This document shows positions 8,811 through 16,735 of a stretch of DNA of 64,000 bases, piece by piece; position 1 is the stretch's first letter; each line of letters begins with the position of its first letter. This stretch comes from Acidobacteriota bacterium (GTDB lineage: Bacteria > Acidobacteriota > Blastocatellia > RBC074). The DNA lies in NCBI GenBank assembly GCA_016710075.1, contig JADJLO010000005.1, forward strand, positions 124,001 through 188,000, given 5' to 3'. Below the pieces are notes generated by a model. That model was not told the origin of the DNA. It searched no databases and saw nothing but the letters and a program-made list of their open reading frames with translations. Position numbers and translations under genes: made by a program.

Positions 8811-9934
8811 AGATTTGTCTCCGTTAGTCCTTCGAATCCGCCATTGAAATAGAGCAGTTCAATCCGGTCGATGACATTTTTTCTGTCGTAGCGTCCGATG
8901 GCGCTTTCTTTTGCAGCGTGGCCGATTTTTTCGCGCAGGGCCTTGTCGGATAAGAGGCGGGACAAGCCTGCGATCAGGGCCCAAAGATCGTCTTTTTCGA
9001 TGAATATGCCGGTGACGCCGTCCTTGACGATATCGGCCATGCCGCCGACTCTGGTGGCGATGACGGCGCATCCTGCGGCCATGGCTTCGACGAGCGCCAG
9101 CGAGAAAGCCTCGTTTTGCGAGGGAGCGATGACGATATCGAGCGCCGGCAGGTGAGCCGGAAAATCTTCGACATAACCGGTGAATCTGACGTGAGACGAG
9201 ACTCCGAGTTCTGCTACTGTCGCTTCCAGCTTTTGGGCATATTCCTCATCAGATGGACCGGGTTCACCAATAATCAGGAAATCCGCATCGGTCCAGTGAC
9301 GTTCTTTGATCAGGTTCGCTGCTGCCCGGATGAAGAGGTCTTGCCGCTTGAGCGGCGTGAGCTGGCCGATGATGCCGACTGCCAGCCTGCGGGTTATGCC
9401 GAGAGCTTCTCGGGCCTCTTCCCTGCCGAGCATCCTATCTCCCCTGGTATCCAGCCAGTTGGGGATGACGGTAATCTTGTCGGCGAATTCAGGGAATGCC
9501 GCCAGCAACTGCTCACGAACGCTTTCAGAAACGGCGATGAGAGCCGCGGCTTCCTTGAGCGTCCAGGAATAGACCGCATTCGATTTGATCGGATTGAAAT
9601 GATGCCTTGTGAGGAAGAACTGAACCGGCCGGGCCATCCGGGCTGCAATGCCGCAAAAAGTGTAGTCGCGCCCGACGTGAGCGTGCATGACGTCGATCTT
9701 CTCGCGACGGATAATAGTGGCCAGTTGCTGCGCGCTGATGACATCGAGCGCATTGCGCAACCCGAGCTCGTGCCAGGTGATCGGCAGGCCTTTGAGAGCC
9801 TCAATCAACGGGCTTTGAGCCCGGACAGCAAGATGCAACTCGTGCCCGCGCTCGATCAGCGCACGAGTCAGATCCATCACGTGACGCTCTCCGCCACCGA
9901 TTGTTTCCGCAGAACAGACTTGAAGAATTTTCAT
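8807..9934 (-). CDS. GT4 glycosyltransferase
   Basis: Retaining GT-B glycosyltransferase of family 4 (about 375 residues). The N-terminus MKILQVCSAETIGGGERHV has the typical glycine-rich acceptor loop. The C-terminal domain has VIPNWLDT, GQLTPLKRQDLFI and the nucleotide-sugar motif PSQNEAFSLALVEAMAAG with the conserved EX7E arrangement. It is expected to act at the inner membrane in LPS or exopolysaccharide assembly. The ATG at 9934 aligns with family N-termini; an in-frame ATG at 9949 would add five residues. The gene overlaps the CPBP protease downstream by 4 nt. The sugar and acceptor are unknown. Confidence 0.88.
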   Translation of the reverse strand: MKILQVCSAETIGGGERHVMDLTRALIERGHELHLAVRAQSPLIEALKGLPITWHELGLRNALDVISAQQLATIIRREKIDVMHAHVGRDYTFCGIAARMARPVQFFLTRHHFNPIKSNAVYSWTLKEAAALIAVSESVREQLLAAFPEFADKITVIPNWLDTRGDRMLGREEAREALGITRRLAVGIIGQLTPLKRQDLFIRAAANLIKERHWTDADFLIIGEPGPSDEEYAQKLEATVAELGVSSHVRFTGYVEDFPAHLPALDIVIAPSQNEAFSLALVEAMAAGCAVIATRVGGMADIVKDGVTGIFIEKDDLWALIAGLSRLLSDKALREKIGHAAKESAIGRYDRKNVIDRIELLYFNGGFEGLTETNL

Positions 9935-9989
9935 TTTACAACTCGCCATTCTGGCGATAAATGTCAGTCTAAATCAAGTGAAAGAGTGA

Positions 9990-10076
9990 GATTACGAAGC
10001 AGTTGAATTCAGAATTCAGAATTCAGAATTCAGAATACGGAATAGTTCGAATGTGTATTTCGTCTGTTTCGTAATC
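9990..10076. repeat. Hybrid repeat element, copy B: 9-mer family ends with a GAATTCA 7-mer array inside
   Basis: The left end GATTACGAAGCAG (9990-10002) and right end TTTCGTCTGTTTCGTAATC (10058-10076) match the termini of the 9-mer elements. Between them are four perfect GAATTCA units (10005-10032) and a degenerate fifth. It lies between two divergently transcribed genes. Confidence 0.8.
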
Positions 10077-10105
10077 TTGTATTTGTCATATACTCAACTC
10101 GAATT

Positions 10106-11242
10106 ATGGAATTGATATTAATTGCTACCGGCGCATTCATATTTGGAATAATCATTGGCAGCTTCCTCAACGTGGTAATACACAGGGTGCCGCGCGATGA
10201 GTCGATCGTCTATCCCGGTTCGCATTGTGCGAGTTGTGGCCATTCTCTGCGCGCATTCGACAATATCCCGTTGATTAGCTATGCAATTCTTGGCGGCAAA
10301 TGCAGAGACTGCCGCGCTGCAATATCCCCGGCATATCCGCTTGTGGAATTTCTGACCGGGGCGGTTTTCGCACTGATCGTGCTCAAAGGCGGCCCGGGCT
10401 GGGAATCGCTGCTGGAGATGATTTTTGCGAGCGTCATGCTGTCTCTTGTTTTCATCGATGCCCGACATCACCTGATCCCCAACGTCATCACCTACCCGGC
10501 AATCGTTTTCTCAATGGCGGCAATAACTCTTCGCGGAGGATGGGGACAGCCTGAACCTTCTTCCTTTGGCATCTCGATCATATTTCAGAGTTTGGATCAT
10601 GAATTCCCCGCGCTGAGAGCAGCCCTCATTGGATCCGCATTTATTGCTCTGGCTGCACCGCTCTTCAGGTTTATCGACAACCTCGATCTGATTCTCTTCA
10701 ACAAATATTTCGAATGGGAAGAGATGGAGGAAGAACAAGTGATCGATCCCAAAGGCGAAATTGAAATTGATATTGATTCGGAGCGAAGTCAGAACCGAGT
10801 GATCTACTCATCGATGATCGCGGGGTTGGTCCTTGCCGCCCTCTGGGCCTTCGCAGTGATCAAATTCTCGCCGGCTGATGGAGGGCCATTCGATGATGGC
10901 TACAACAGTCTTTTGGGTGGAGCGGCAGGCGCCATCATTGGAGGCGGTCTGATCTGGACCTTAAGGGCCCTGTATTTCTACATTCGCGGTTTTGAAGGTA
11001 TGGGGCTGGGCGATGTAAAGATGATGGCCGTCATCGGAGCATTCCTCGGATGGCAGTCGATGTTTGGAGTTATGCTGCTCGGCTCGATCCTCGGAACCGC
11101 CATCGGTGTGGCGCTTGCGCTCAGGGCGAGGAAAGGTCTCAAGACTCCGGTGCCTTTCGGCGCTTGCCTTGGACTTGCCGCAATCATCATAATGTTTACC
11201 AGCAAACCACTGATCACCTGGTATCTCAATTCCGGCCGGTGA
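10106..11242 (+). CDS. pilD: Prepilin peptidase (leader peptidase/N-methyltransferase)
   Basis: Inner-membrane aspartic peptidase that cleaves and N-methylates type IV pilins or type II secretion pseudopilins. The N-terminal methyltransferase domain shows GSFLNVVIHRVPR and two cysteine pairs (CASC and CRDC). The A24 peptidase domain carries the two catalytic aspartates in FIDARHHLIPN and GMGLGDVKMM. At 378 residues it is longer than the usual ~260. The extra length is a central segment (about residues 140-250) between transmembrane helices that includes an acidic stretch (WEEMEEE and EIEIDIDSE). No pilin genes are near. The gene is followed 42 nt later by a thioredoxin-like gene. Confidence 0.92.
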   Translation: MELILIATGAFIFGIIIGSFLNVVIHRVPRDESIVYPGSHCASCGHSLRAFDNIPLISYAILGGKCRDCRAAISPAYPLVEFLTGAVFALIVLKGGPGWESLLEMIFASVMLSLVFIDARHHLIPNVITYPAIVFSMAAITLRGGWGQPEPSSFGISIIFQSLDHEFPALRAALIGSAFIALAAPLFRFIDNLDLILFNKYFEWEEMEEEQVIDPKGEIEIDIDSERSQNRVIYSSMIAGLVLAALWAFAVIKFSPADGGPFDDGYNSLLGGAAGAIIGGGLIWTLRALYFYIRGFEGMGLGDVKMMAVIGAFLGWQSMFGVMLLGSILGTAIGVALALRARKGLKTPVPFGACLGLAAIIIMFTSKPLITWYLNSGR

Positions 11243-11284
11243 TAATTGCCAGGCTCATTTCATTGAGAGAAAGCTATTTTGCAT

Positions 11285-11953
11285 ATGGATAATCAATCAA
11301 ACACAGGCGGTAAGTCGTTCTGGAATCTGACAAATATAGGCCTCATCGCATCCGGCCTGATTCTTGTCGCGGCAATCACATCGGCCTATTTGAGCAAGGA
11401 TGACACATCCCTTCCGGACAACTCTCCCGAAGGCATTGCAAAGCTGAACAATAGAGCGCTGAACCGATCAGCCGGAAGACCTTCGGGTCCGCCCGCAACT
11501 CCTTACTCATTTTCAGAGAAGACTGTTCAGACCAGCTTCAAACTGCTTGACGGCAAATCGCAAAAGCTGGCGAATTATTCCGGCAAGGTTTTAGTCCTCG
11601 ATATCTGGGCCACGTGGTGCGGTCCCTGCCGCCAGGAGATCCCGCATCTCATCAAGATTGCCGGCGAGTATAAAAACAGGGGAGTCGAAGTCGTCGGCCT
11701 GACGACTGAAAATCCCGCTACGGATACTCAACTGGTCAGGGAATTCAGCAGACAGTACAAGATCAATTATTCAATTGGCTGGGCTGACAGGTTTTTTGAC
11801 AACGAGTTGATGAGCGGTCAGAATGGAATCCCTCAAACTCTGATCATCGGCAAGGACGGCAAGGTAGTAAAACATTTCGTCGGCTTCAATGCGAGAATCA
11901 GCATCCCTCAGATGAAAGACGCTCTCGACCAGGCTGTCTCAGCCGGCGGGTGA
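11285..11953 (+). CDS. Membrane-anchored TlpA-like thioredoxin
   Basis: Thiol-disulfide oxidoreductase of the TlpA/ResA group. An N-terminal transmembrane anchor (about residues 16-36) is followed by a Pro/Gly/Ser-rich linker and a thioredoxin fold with the active site WATWCGPCRQE (Cys112 and Cys115) and the cis-proline loop GIPQTLII. It should reduce periplasmic disulfides, for example in cytochrome c maturation. The ATG at 11285 was chosen; an in-frame TTG at 11279 is possible. It may be co-transcribed with the prepilin peptidase. Electrons could come from the DsbD encoded at 50.8 kb (inference). Confidence 0.88.
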   Translation: MDNQSNTGGKSFWNLTNIGLIASGLILVAAITSAYLSKDDTSLPDNSPEGIAKLNNRALNRSAGRPSGPPATPYSFSEKTVQTSFKLLDGKSQKLANYSGKVLVLDIWATWCGPCRQEIPHLIKIAGEYKNRGVEVVGLTTENPATDTQLVREFSRQYKINYSIGWADRFFDNELMSGQNGIPQTLIIGKDGKVVKHFVGFNARISIPQMKDALDQAVSAGG

Positions 11954-11968
11954 AGATAGTTGAAGTTA

Positions 11969-12111
11969 GATTACGAAACAGACGAAATAAGATCTCAATA
12001 CAGCCTGGTTCGTGACTATCAAAAACTTCTCCTTACATGAGCCTGGCCAGTCTTGTGCATTTACCGCCTGTAATTTTCGTTTGTTTCGTTTATTCCATCT
12101 GTTTCGTAATC
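11969..12111. repeat. Intergenic inverted 9-mer array element, copy C
   Basis: The left arm is 11969-11990 (starts GATTACGAAACAG). The right arm is 12074-12111 and ends CTGTTTCGTAATC. About 83 nt lie between the arms, with no obvious similarity to the interior of the other copies. It sits between the thioredoxin and serpin genes, both on the plus strand. Confidence 0.87.
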
Positions 12112-12225
12112 TTTCCTTCTTCCCTTTTGTGCGCCCCCTATTCCTGGTTTAGCCGACAAGCTGCAAGCAGACTGAATCATATCGTTCAAGAAAACGAAGA
12201 GTAAGTTGGGTTCAGGAGATATGAT

Positions 12226-13455
12226 ATGTCAAAAATTGCTGCACTGTTTGCGTCGCTTTCATTGCTGATGTCCGCCTGCTCAGGGTTCAGTGGCGACATT
12301 TTTTCAAAGGACCAGGAGCCGCGAGTTGTCACTGAAGATGCCAAGCGGCTGGCGACGGCTTCAAACCAGTTTGGTTTCGATCTGTTCAGGAAACTGACCG
12401 CAGAGGGCAAGGGGAATAATATCTTCTTCTCTCCGCTGAGTATCTCACTGGCATTGGAAATGACCGCCAACGGAGCTTCAGGGAAAACGCTGGAAGAGAT
12501 GTTCAGAACTTTGCATCTTGGACAGATGACAACAGATGAGGTTAACAAATCGGCGCTTGCGCTGATGAATTCCATCAAATCGGCAGATCCGAAAATAGAA
12601 TTGGCAATGGCCAATTCACTCTGGGCAAGACAGGGTGTCGAGTTCAAAAAGGATTTTCTGGCTCGCAATAAGGATAATTTTCAGGCCGAGATGACATCGC
12701 TGAATTTCAACGACCCACAGGCGAAGGCCACGATCAACAACTGGGTCAGCAGAAGCACACGCGGCAAAATCCCGACCATCATCGACAATATCGATAATCA
12801 GATGGTGCTCTATCTGATCAATGCTATCTATTTCAAAGGTCAGTGGAAGGATAAATTCGACAAGAGCAATACCGAGAATGCTCCATTCTATCTTGCATCC
12901 GGTTCAGAAAAACCGGTTTCGATGATGAGCCGATCCGGTTCTTATTCATATTTTCGCGGCGAAAAGTTCCAGGCCGTCAGTCTTCCATACGGCAAGGGCG
13001 ATTTCAGCATGACGATCCTGCTTCCGGAACGCGGATACCCGATGAAGGATTTCCTGAAGAGTCTCGATTACGATAAGTGGGAGAGGCAGATGGCCACCCT
13101 CAGGAACAGCCCGGGAACGGTCAGGATTCCAAGATTCAAACTAGAGTTCGATAAAGAGCTTTCAGTTGCACTAAAATCACTGGGCATAACCCTGGCCTTC
13201 GATAGGGACAAAGCGGATTTCAGCAGGATGATTGATCAACAGAACGTCCTGATATCAGAGGTGAAGCACAAGGCCATTGTAGAAGTTAACGAGGAAGGCA
13301 CAGTGGCGGCGGCGGCGACATCCGTCGGCATAATAGCGACCTCTATGCCCGCCGACCCTTTCACCTTTTCCGCCGACCACCCATTCGTAATTGCCATCAG
13401 AGATCAGAGAAGCGGAGCGATCCTGTTCATGGGCATCGTCGAAAACCCTTCCTGA
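12226..13455 (+). CDS. Serpin-family protease inhibitor, predicted lipoprotein
   Basis: Serine-protease inhibitor of 409 residues, the normal serpin length. The N-terminus has a lipoprotein signal ending LLMSACSG, so the inhibitor is probably lipid-anchored outside the cytoplasm. Core serpin features are NNIFFSPLSIS, NAIYFKGQWKDKF, the SEVKHKAIVEVNEEGT segment and the C-terminal DHPFVIAIRD. The hinge EEGTVAAAAT (from residue 356) has the small residues needed for loop insertion, which predicts a true inhibitor. The P1 residue lies within the following SVGIIATSMPADP but cannot be fixed. CAGGAG precedes the ATG. Bacterial serpins are uncommon; 9-mer repeat elements flank the gene on both sides. 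Confidence 0.94.
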   Translation: MSKIAALFASLSLLMSACSGFSGDIFSKDQEPRVVTEDAKRLATASNQFGFDLFRKLTAEGKGNNIFFSPLSISLALEMTANGASGKTLEEMFRTLHLGQMTTDEVNKSALALMNSIKSADPKIELAMANSLWARQGVEFKKDFLARNKDNFQAEMTSLNFNDPQAKATINNWVSRSTRGKIPTIIDNIDNQMVLYLINAIYFKGQWKDKFDKSNTENAPFYLASGSEKPVSMMSRSGSYSYFRGEKFQAVSLPYGKGDFSMTILLPERGYPMKDFLKSLDYDKWERQMATLRNSPGTVRIPRFKLEFDKELSVALKSLGITLAFDRDKADFSRMIDQQNVLISEVKHKAIVEVNEEGTVAAAATSVGIIATSMPADPFTFSADHPFVIAIRDQRSGAILFMGIVENPS

Positions 13456-13462
13456 GAAGAGA

Positions 13463-13551
13463 GATTACGGAATAAACAAAACAAACGAAGATTTTCAACC
13501 GTATCACCCTTTTATTTTTCGTCTGTTTCGTTTTTCGTTTATTTCGTAATC
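13463..13551. repeat. Intergenic inverted 9-mer array element, copy D (short)
   Basis: The left arm is 13463-13492 (GATTACGGAATAAAC and following units). The right arm is 13514-13551 and ends TTTCGTAATC. Only about 21 nt separate the arms, making this the shortest copy. Confidence 0.85.
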
Positions 13552-13619
13552 TTCTTCTTGACGATGAGAAGCCTGATAGAAAAACTCAAATCCTGCTCGT
13601 CAATACCAAAGAACCGGAA

Positions 13620-13937
13620 TTGGATCTTCCACTCGGTCTGGACGAAGATCCATTTGACGAGCCGGTTCGTCTCGAAATCACAGACATCATAGACCTCCAC
13701 TCAATCCCGCCCGGACAGGTCAAAGCCGTTGTAGAAGAATATCTGAACGAAGCTCATGAGCGCGGATTTCAATACGTGCGCATCATTCATGGCAAAGGGA
13801 TCGGCGTGCAGCGCGAGAATGTGAGAAGGGTACTTGACGGCTCTCCGTTTGTTCTCGGATACAGCGACGCGCCGCCCGAGGCGGGGGGGCTTGGAGCAAC
13901 GATTGCCGAACTTGCGCGAGGTGGCGAATCGAGCTGA
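13620..13937 (+). CDS. Smr-domain protein
   Basis: Small protein (105 residues) consisting almost entirely of an Smr domain like that at the C-terminus of MutS2: DLHSIPPGQVKAVVEEYL, then YVRIIHGKGIGVQRENVRR and GYSDAPPEAGGLGATI. Smr domains bind or nick nucleic acids. The only in-frame canonical start is the TTG at 13620. The frame stays open upstream to the repeat element without an ATG or GTG, so the true N-terminus is uncertain. A G7 run lies inside the coding sequence near the end (13883-13889). The gene is followed 65 nt later by P5C dehydrogenase. Confidence 0.85.
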   Translation: MDLPLGLDEDPFDEPVRLEITDIIDLHSIPPGQVKAVVEEYLNEAHERGFQYVRIIHGKGIGVQRENVRRVLDGSPFVLGYSDAPPEAGGLGATIAELARGGESS

Positions 13938-14002
13938 GGTCGGCTAGAATGTTGCGTTACTGAGGCAGTCATACATCACCACCAAGGGGAAAATAATTCA
14001 TT

Positions 14003-15568
14003 ATGTTCAACATACCTCCTTTCAAGAATGAACCATTCGCGGATTTTTCTGATGAGCGAAACGCTCAGGGAATGGTCAAAGCGCTCGAATCTGTCGAGAA
14101 GCAGCTTGGCCGCGAATATCCGATCATCATCGGAGGAGAACGGTTCACCACAGGCGATTTGCATGATTCGCTCAACCCTTCGAAGTTCAGCCAGGTGGTA
14201 GGTCGAGTTCATCACGGCACGAACGAGCTGGCGGACAAGGCCATTGCCGCGGCGTGGAAGGCATTCGGAACATGGAAAAACGTTTCTGCCGAGCACAGGG
14301 CGAATTATCTGTTCCAGGCGGCGGCAAGGATGAGGCATCGCAAGAACGAGTTCAACGCCTGGATGGTTTATGAAGTGGGCAAATCATGGGCTGAAGCCGA
14401 GGCCGATACTTCTGAAGCCATAGATTTCATGGAATTTTATGCGCGGCAGGCTTTACGGTATGACGGGCCTCAACCGCTGACGCCATCGCCATTGCCGGAT
14501 GAAGTGAACGAGGTGAAATACATCCCGCTGGGCGCAGGAATTGTCATTCCACCGTGGAACTTCCCGCTGGCGATTATGGTTGGCATGACGACGGCAGCAA
14601 TCGTCTCGGGCAACACGGTGGTACTCAAACCGTCGCATGACAGCCCGATCATCGCGGCGAAATTCGTGGAATTGATGGAGGATGTTTCGCTGCCGCCCGG
14701 AGTGGTCAACTTCCTGCCCGGCGAGGGCGCGACGGTCGCCGAGCATCTGGTCGTGCATCCGAAGACGCGGTTCATCTCGTTCACCGGGTCCATGGGAGTG
14801 GGCCTGCGCATCAACGAGCTTGCGGCTAAACCGCAGGCGGGGCAGATCTGGATCAAGCGAGTTGTCGCGGAAATGGGCGGTAAGGACACCATCGTCGTCG
14901 ACGAGACCGCCAACCTGGATGATGCGGCGGCTGGCATCGTGGCCGCAGCTTTCGGCTACTCCGGTCAGAAATGCTCGGCCTGCTCACGCGCCGTCATCGT
15001 CGAATCCGTTTATGACGAAGTCGTCGCGAAGGTCGCCGAGCGCACAAAGAAACTGACCGTGGGCCTGGTTACTGACCCCGGAAATTTCACAGGTCCGGTC
15101 TCGAGCAAGCGTGCATTCGAGAAGATCAGCCAGTACGTCGAAATCGGCAAAGAAGAAGGCCGCGTGGTCGCCGGAGGCGGACGGCATGAGCTGGCCGACA
15201 GCGGATGGTTCATCCAGCCGACAGTCGTAGCAGATGTCGATCCACAAGCGCGCCTCGCGCAGGAAGAGATTTTTGGCCCGGTTCTGGCATGCATCAAAGC
15301 ACGCGATTTCGACGACGCTCTGGCCATAGCCAACAACACTATCTACGGCCTGACCGGGGCGTTTTATTCCAATAACCGGGAGCGGCTGGAGATCGCCAAA
15401 CGCGATTTCCACGTCGGCAATCTATACATCAACCGCAAATGCACGGGCGCTCTCGTCGATGTTCATCCATTCGGCGGATTCAACATGTCAGGAACAGACT
15501 CTAAAGCCGGCGGTCGCGACTACCTTGGCCTCTTCCTGCAAGCCAAGTCCGTCGCTGAAAAGATGTAG
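14003..15568 (+). CDS. rocA: 1-pyrroline-5-carboxylate dehydrogenase
   Basis: NAD-dependent L-glutamate gamma-semialdehyde dehydrogenase, the second step of proline degradation to glutamate (521 residues, typical for the monofunctional RocA type). Motifs include VIPPWNFPLAI, the glycine motif SFTGSMGVGLR, the general-base region VVAEMGGKD and the catalytic GYSGQKCSACSR with Cys324. The C-terminal NRKCTGALVDVHPFGGFNMSG is characteristic of this subfamily. Proline dehydrogenase is not adjacent. An 11-bp hairpin follows the stop. Confidence 0.95.
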   Translation: MFNIPPFKNEPFADFSDERNAQGMVKALESVEKQLGREYPIIIGGERFTTGDLHDSLNPSKFSQVVGRVHHGTNELADKAIAAAWKAFGTWKNVSAEHRANYLFQAAARMRHRKNEFNAWMVYEVGKSWAEAEADTSEAIDFMEFYARQALRYDGPQPLTPSPLPDEVNEVKYIPLGAGIVIPPWNFPLAIMVGMTTAAIVSGNTVVLKPSHDSPIIAAKFVELMEDVSLPPGVVNFLPGEGATVAEHLVVHPKTRFISFTGSMGVGLRINELAAKPQAGQIWIKRVVAEMGGKDTIVVDETANLDDAAAGIVAAAFGYSGQKCSACSRAVIVESVYDEVVAKVAERTKKLTVGLVTDPGNFTGPVSSKRAFEKISQYVEIGKEEGRVVAGGGRHELADSGWFIQPTVVADVDPQARLAQEEIFGPVLACIKARDFDDALAIANNTIYGLTGAFYSNNRERLEIAKRDFHVGNLYINRKCTGALVDVHPFGGFNMSGTDSKAGGRDYLGLFLQAKSVAEKM

Positions 15569-15574
15569 TACAGT

Positions 15575-15603
15575 TTGACCGCCGGGCGATGTCCGGCGGT
15601 CAA
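15575..15603. terminator. Hairpin after P5C dehydrogenase, likely terminator
   Basis: TTGACCGCCGG (15575-15585) pairs perfectly with CCGGCGGTCAA (15593-15603) around a 7-nt loop. There is no clear T tract, so it may be Rho-assisted or an attenuator before the next gene 24 nt on. Confidence 0.65.
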
Positions 15604-15626
15604 TTACACAAAGGGCAACTCTGATC

Positions 15627-16688
15627 ATGAGGATTTTATTGATGACCAGATCATTACTGGCGATTCTGATCGCAATTTGTTTCGCCGCGAATGCGCAGGC
15701 TGCTGAAAAACCGGCCCTCGGCCGCCAGGCTCCCGATTTCTCATTGAAGGATCTCAGCGGGAAAACTCACTCGTTGAACACTTATCGGGGCCGGATAACC
15801 ATCGTCGCATTCATTGCAACAGAATGCCCGATCTCCAATGACTACAACGGCCGAATGCGCGAGATAGCCAATGAATATTCTCAACGCAACGTGGCGTTTC
15901 TTGGCATCAATTCGAATTTCACCGAATCGGTTGAGCAGATCAAAGCCCACGCGGCTAAAAACAATCTCGGATTCACGATCCTCAAAGATGCTGAAAACAT
16001 AGTCGCTGACGCCTATGGCGCTGAACGGACTCCGGAAATTTTCGTGCTCGATGAAAAAGGAGTGCTGCGTTATCACGGCCGCGTCGATAATTCACGCGAT
16101 GTTCGTCGCGTCAACCGGCGCGACCTGCGCGAGGCACTCAACGAGTTGCTGGCCGGCAAACCCGTATCCGTCGCCGAAGGCAAATCCTTCGGCTGTCTGA
16201 TCAAGCGCGTCCAGAATTCCAAAGAACTGCTTGCTTCGGCCGCTCAGGAGAAGTCCTTTGAGCCGAAAATAGGGACGCTTATACCGGTCGATTTTCAGAA
16301 GTTCAAAAATTCCGCACAGGGCAAGGTGCTGGTGATCAATTTCTGGGCTACCTGGTGCGGGCCTTGTGTGGCCGAATTCCCCGAATTCGTCATGCTAGAC
16401 AAGAAATATCGTGATCTGGGAGTGAAGTTCGTCGGGATCAGCGCCGATGAGATGACGGATCTAAAAACCAAAGTGATTCCATTCATCAAGGAACAGCGGG
16501 CGATGTTCGACATCCTCATTCAGGATACCGATGACCCGCAGGAGATGATCGACGCGGTCAACAAAGACTGGCCCGGGACACTTCCCGCAACATTCGTCTT
16601 CGATAAACAGGGCAAACCCGTCTTCGTCAAGTTCGGCATCATCGACCGCGAAGAACTTGTCGGCATCATCGAAAAAGCCCTCAAATAG
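15627..16688 (+). CDS. Exported double-domain protein: peroxiredoxin-like plus TlpA-like thioredoxin
   Basis: Signal peptide (residues 1-25, ending AANAQA) followed by two thioredoxin-fold domains in one 353-residue chain. The first (about 30-180) is AhpC/TSA or redoxin-like with the single-cysteine motif ATECPISNDYNG, as in periplasmic thioredoxin-like redoxins. The second (about 205-353) has the dithiol site WATWCGPCVAEF (Cys244 and Cys247) and the TLPATFVFD loop. The arrangement suggests an internal electron relay in which the dithiol domain recycles the peroxiredoxin-like domain. That is inference. Single-domain members of each family are common. Confidence 0.85.
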   Translation: MRILLMTRSLLAILIAICFAANAQAAEKPALGRQAPDFSLKDLSGKTHSLNTYRGRITIVAFIATECPISNDYNGRMREIANEYSQRNVAFLGINSNFTESVEQIKAHAAKNNLGFTILKDAENIVADAYGAERTPEIFVLDEKGVLRYHGRVDNSRDVRRVNRRDLREALNELLAGKPVSVAEGKSFGCLIKRVQNSKELLASAAQEKSFEPKIGTLIPVDFQKFKNSAQGKVLVINFWATWCGPCVAEFPEFVMLDKKYRDLGVKFVGISADEMTDLKTKVIPFIKEQRAMFDILIQDTDDPQEMIDAVNKDWPGTLPATFVFDKQGKPVFVKFGIIDREELVGIIEKALK

Positions 16689-16735
16689 ACAAAAGAAGAA
16701 GAAAAAGAAAAAAATAAGAAAAGGAGAGAATTTCT

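Noticed and set aside
9116..10006. 296-codon open frame on the plus strand opposite the GT4 gene
   Set aside because: It is antisense to a gene with full GT4 motifs, has no family resemblance and no ribosome binding site; high GC at third positions leaves such shadows open.
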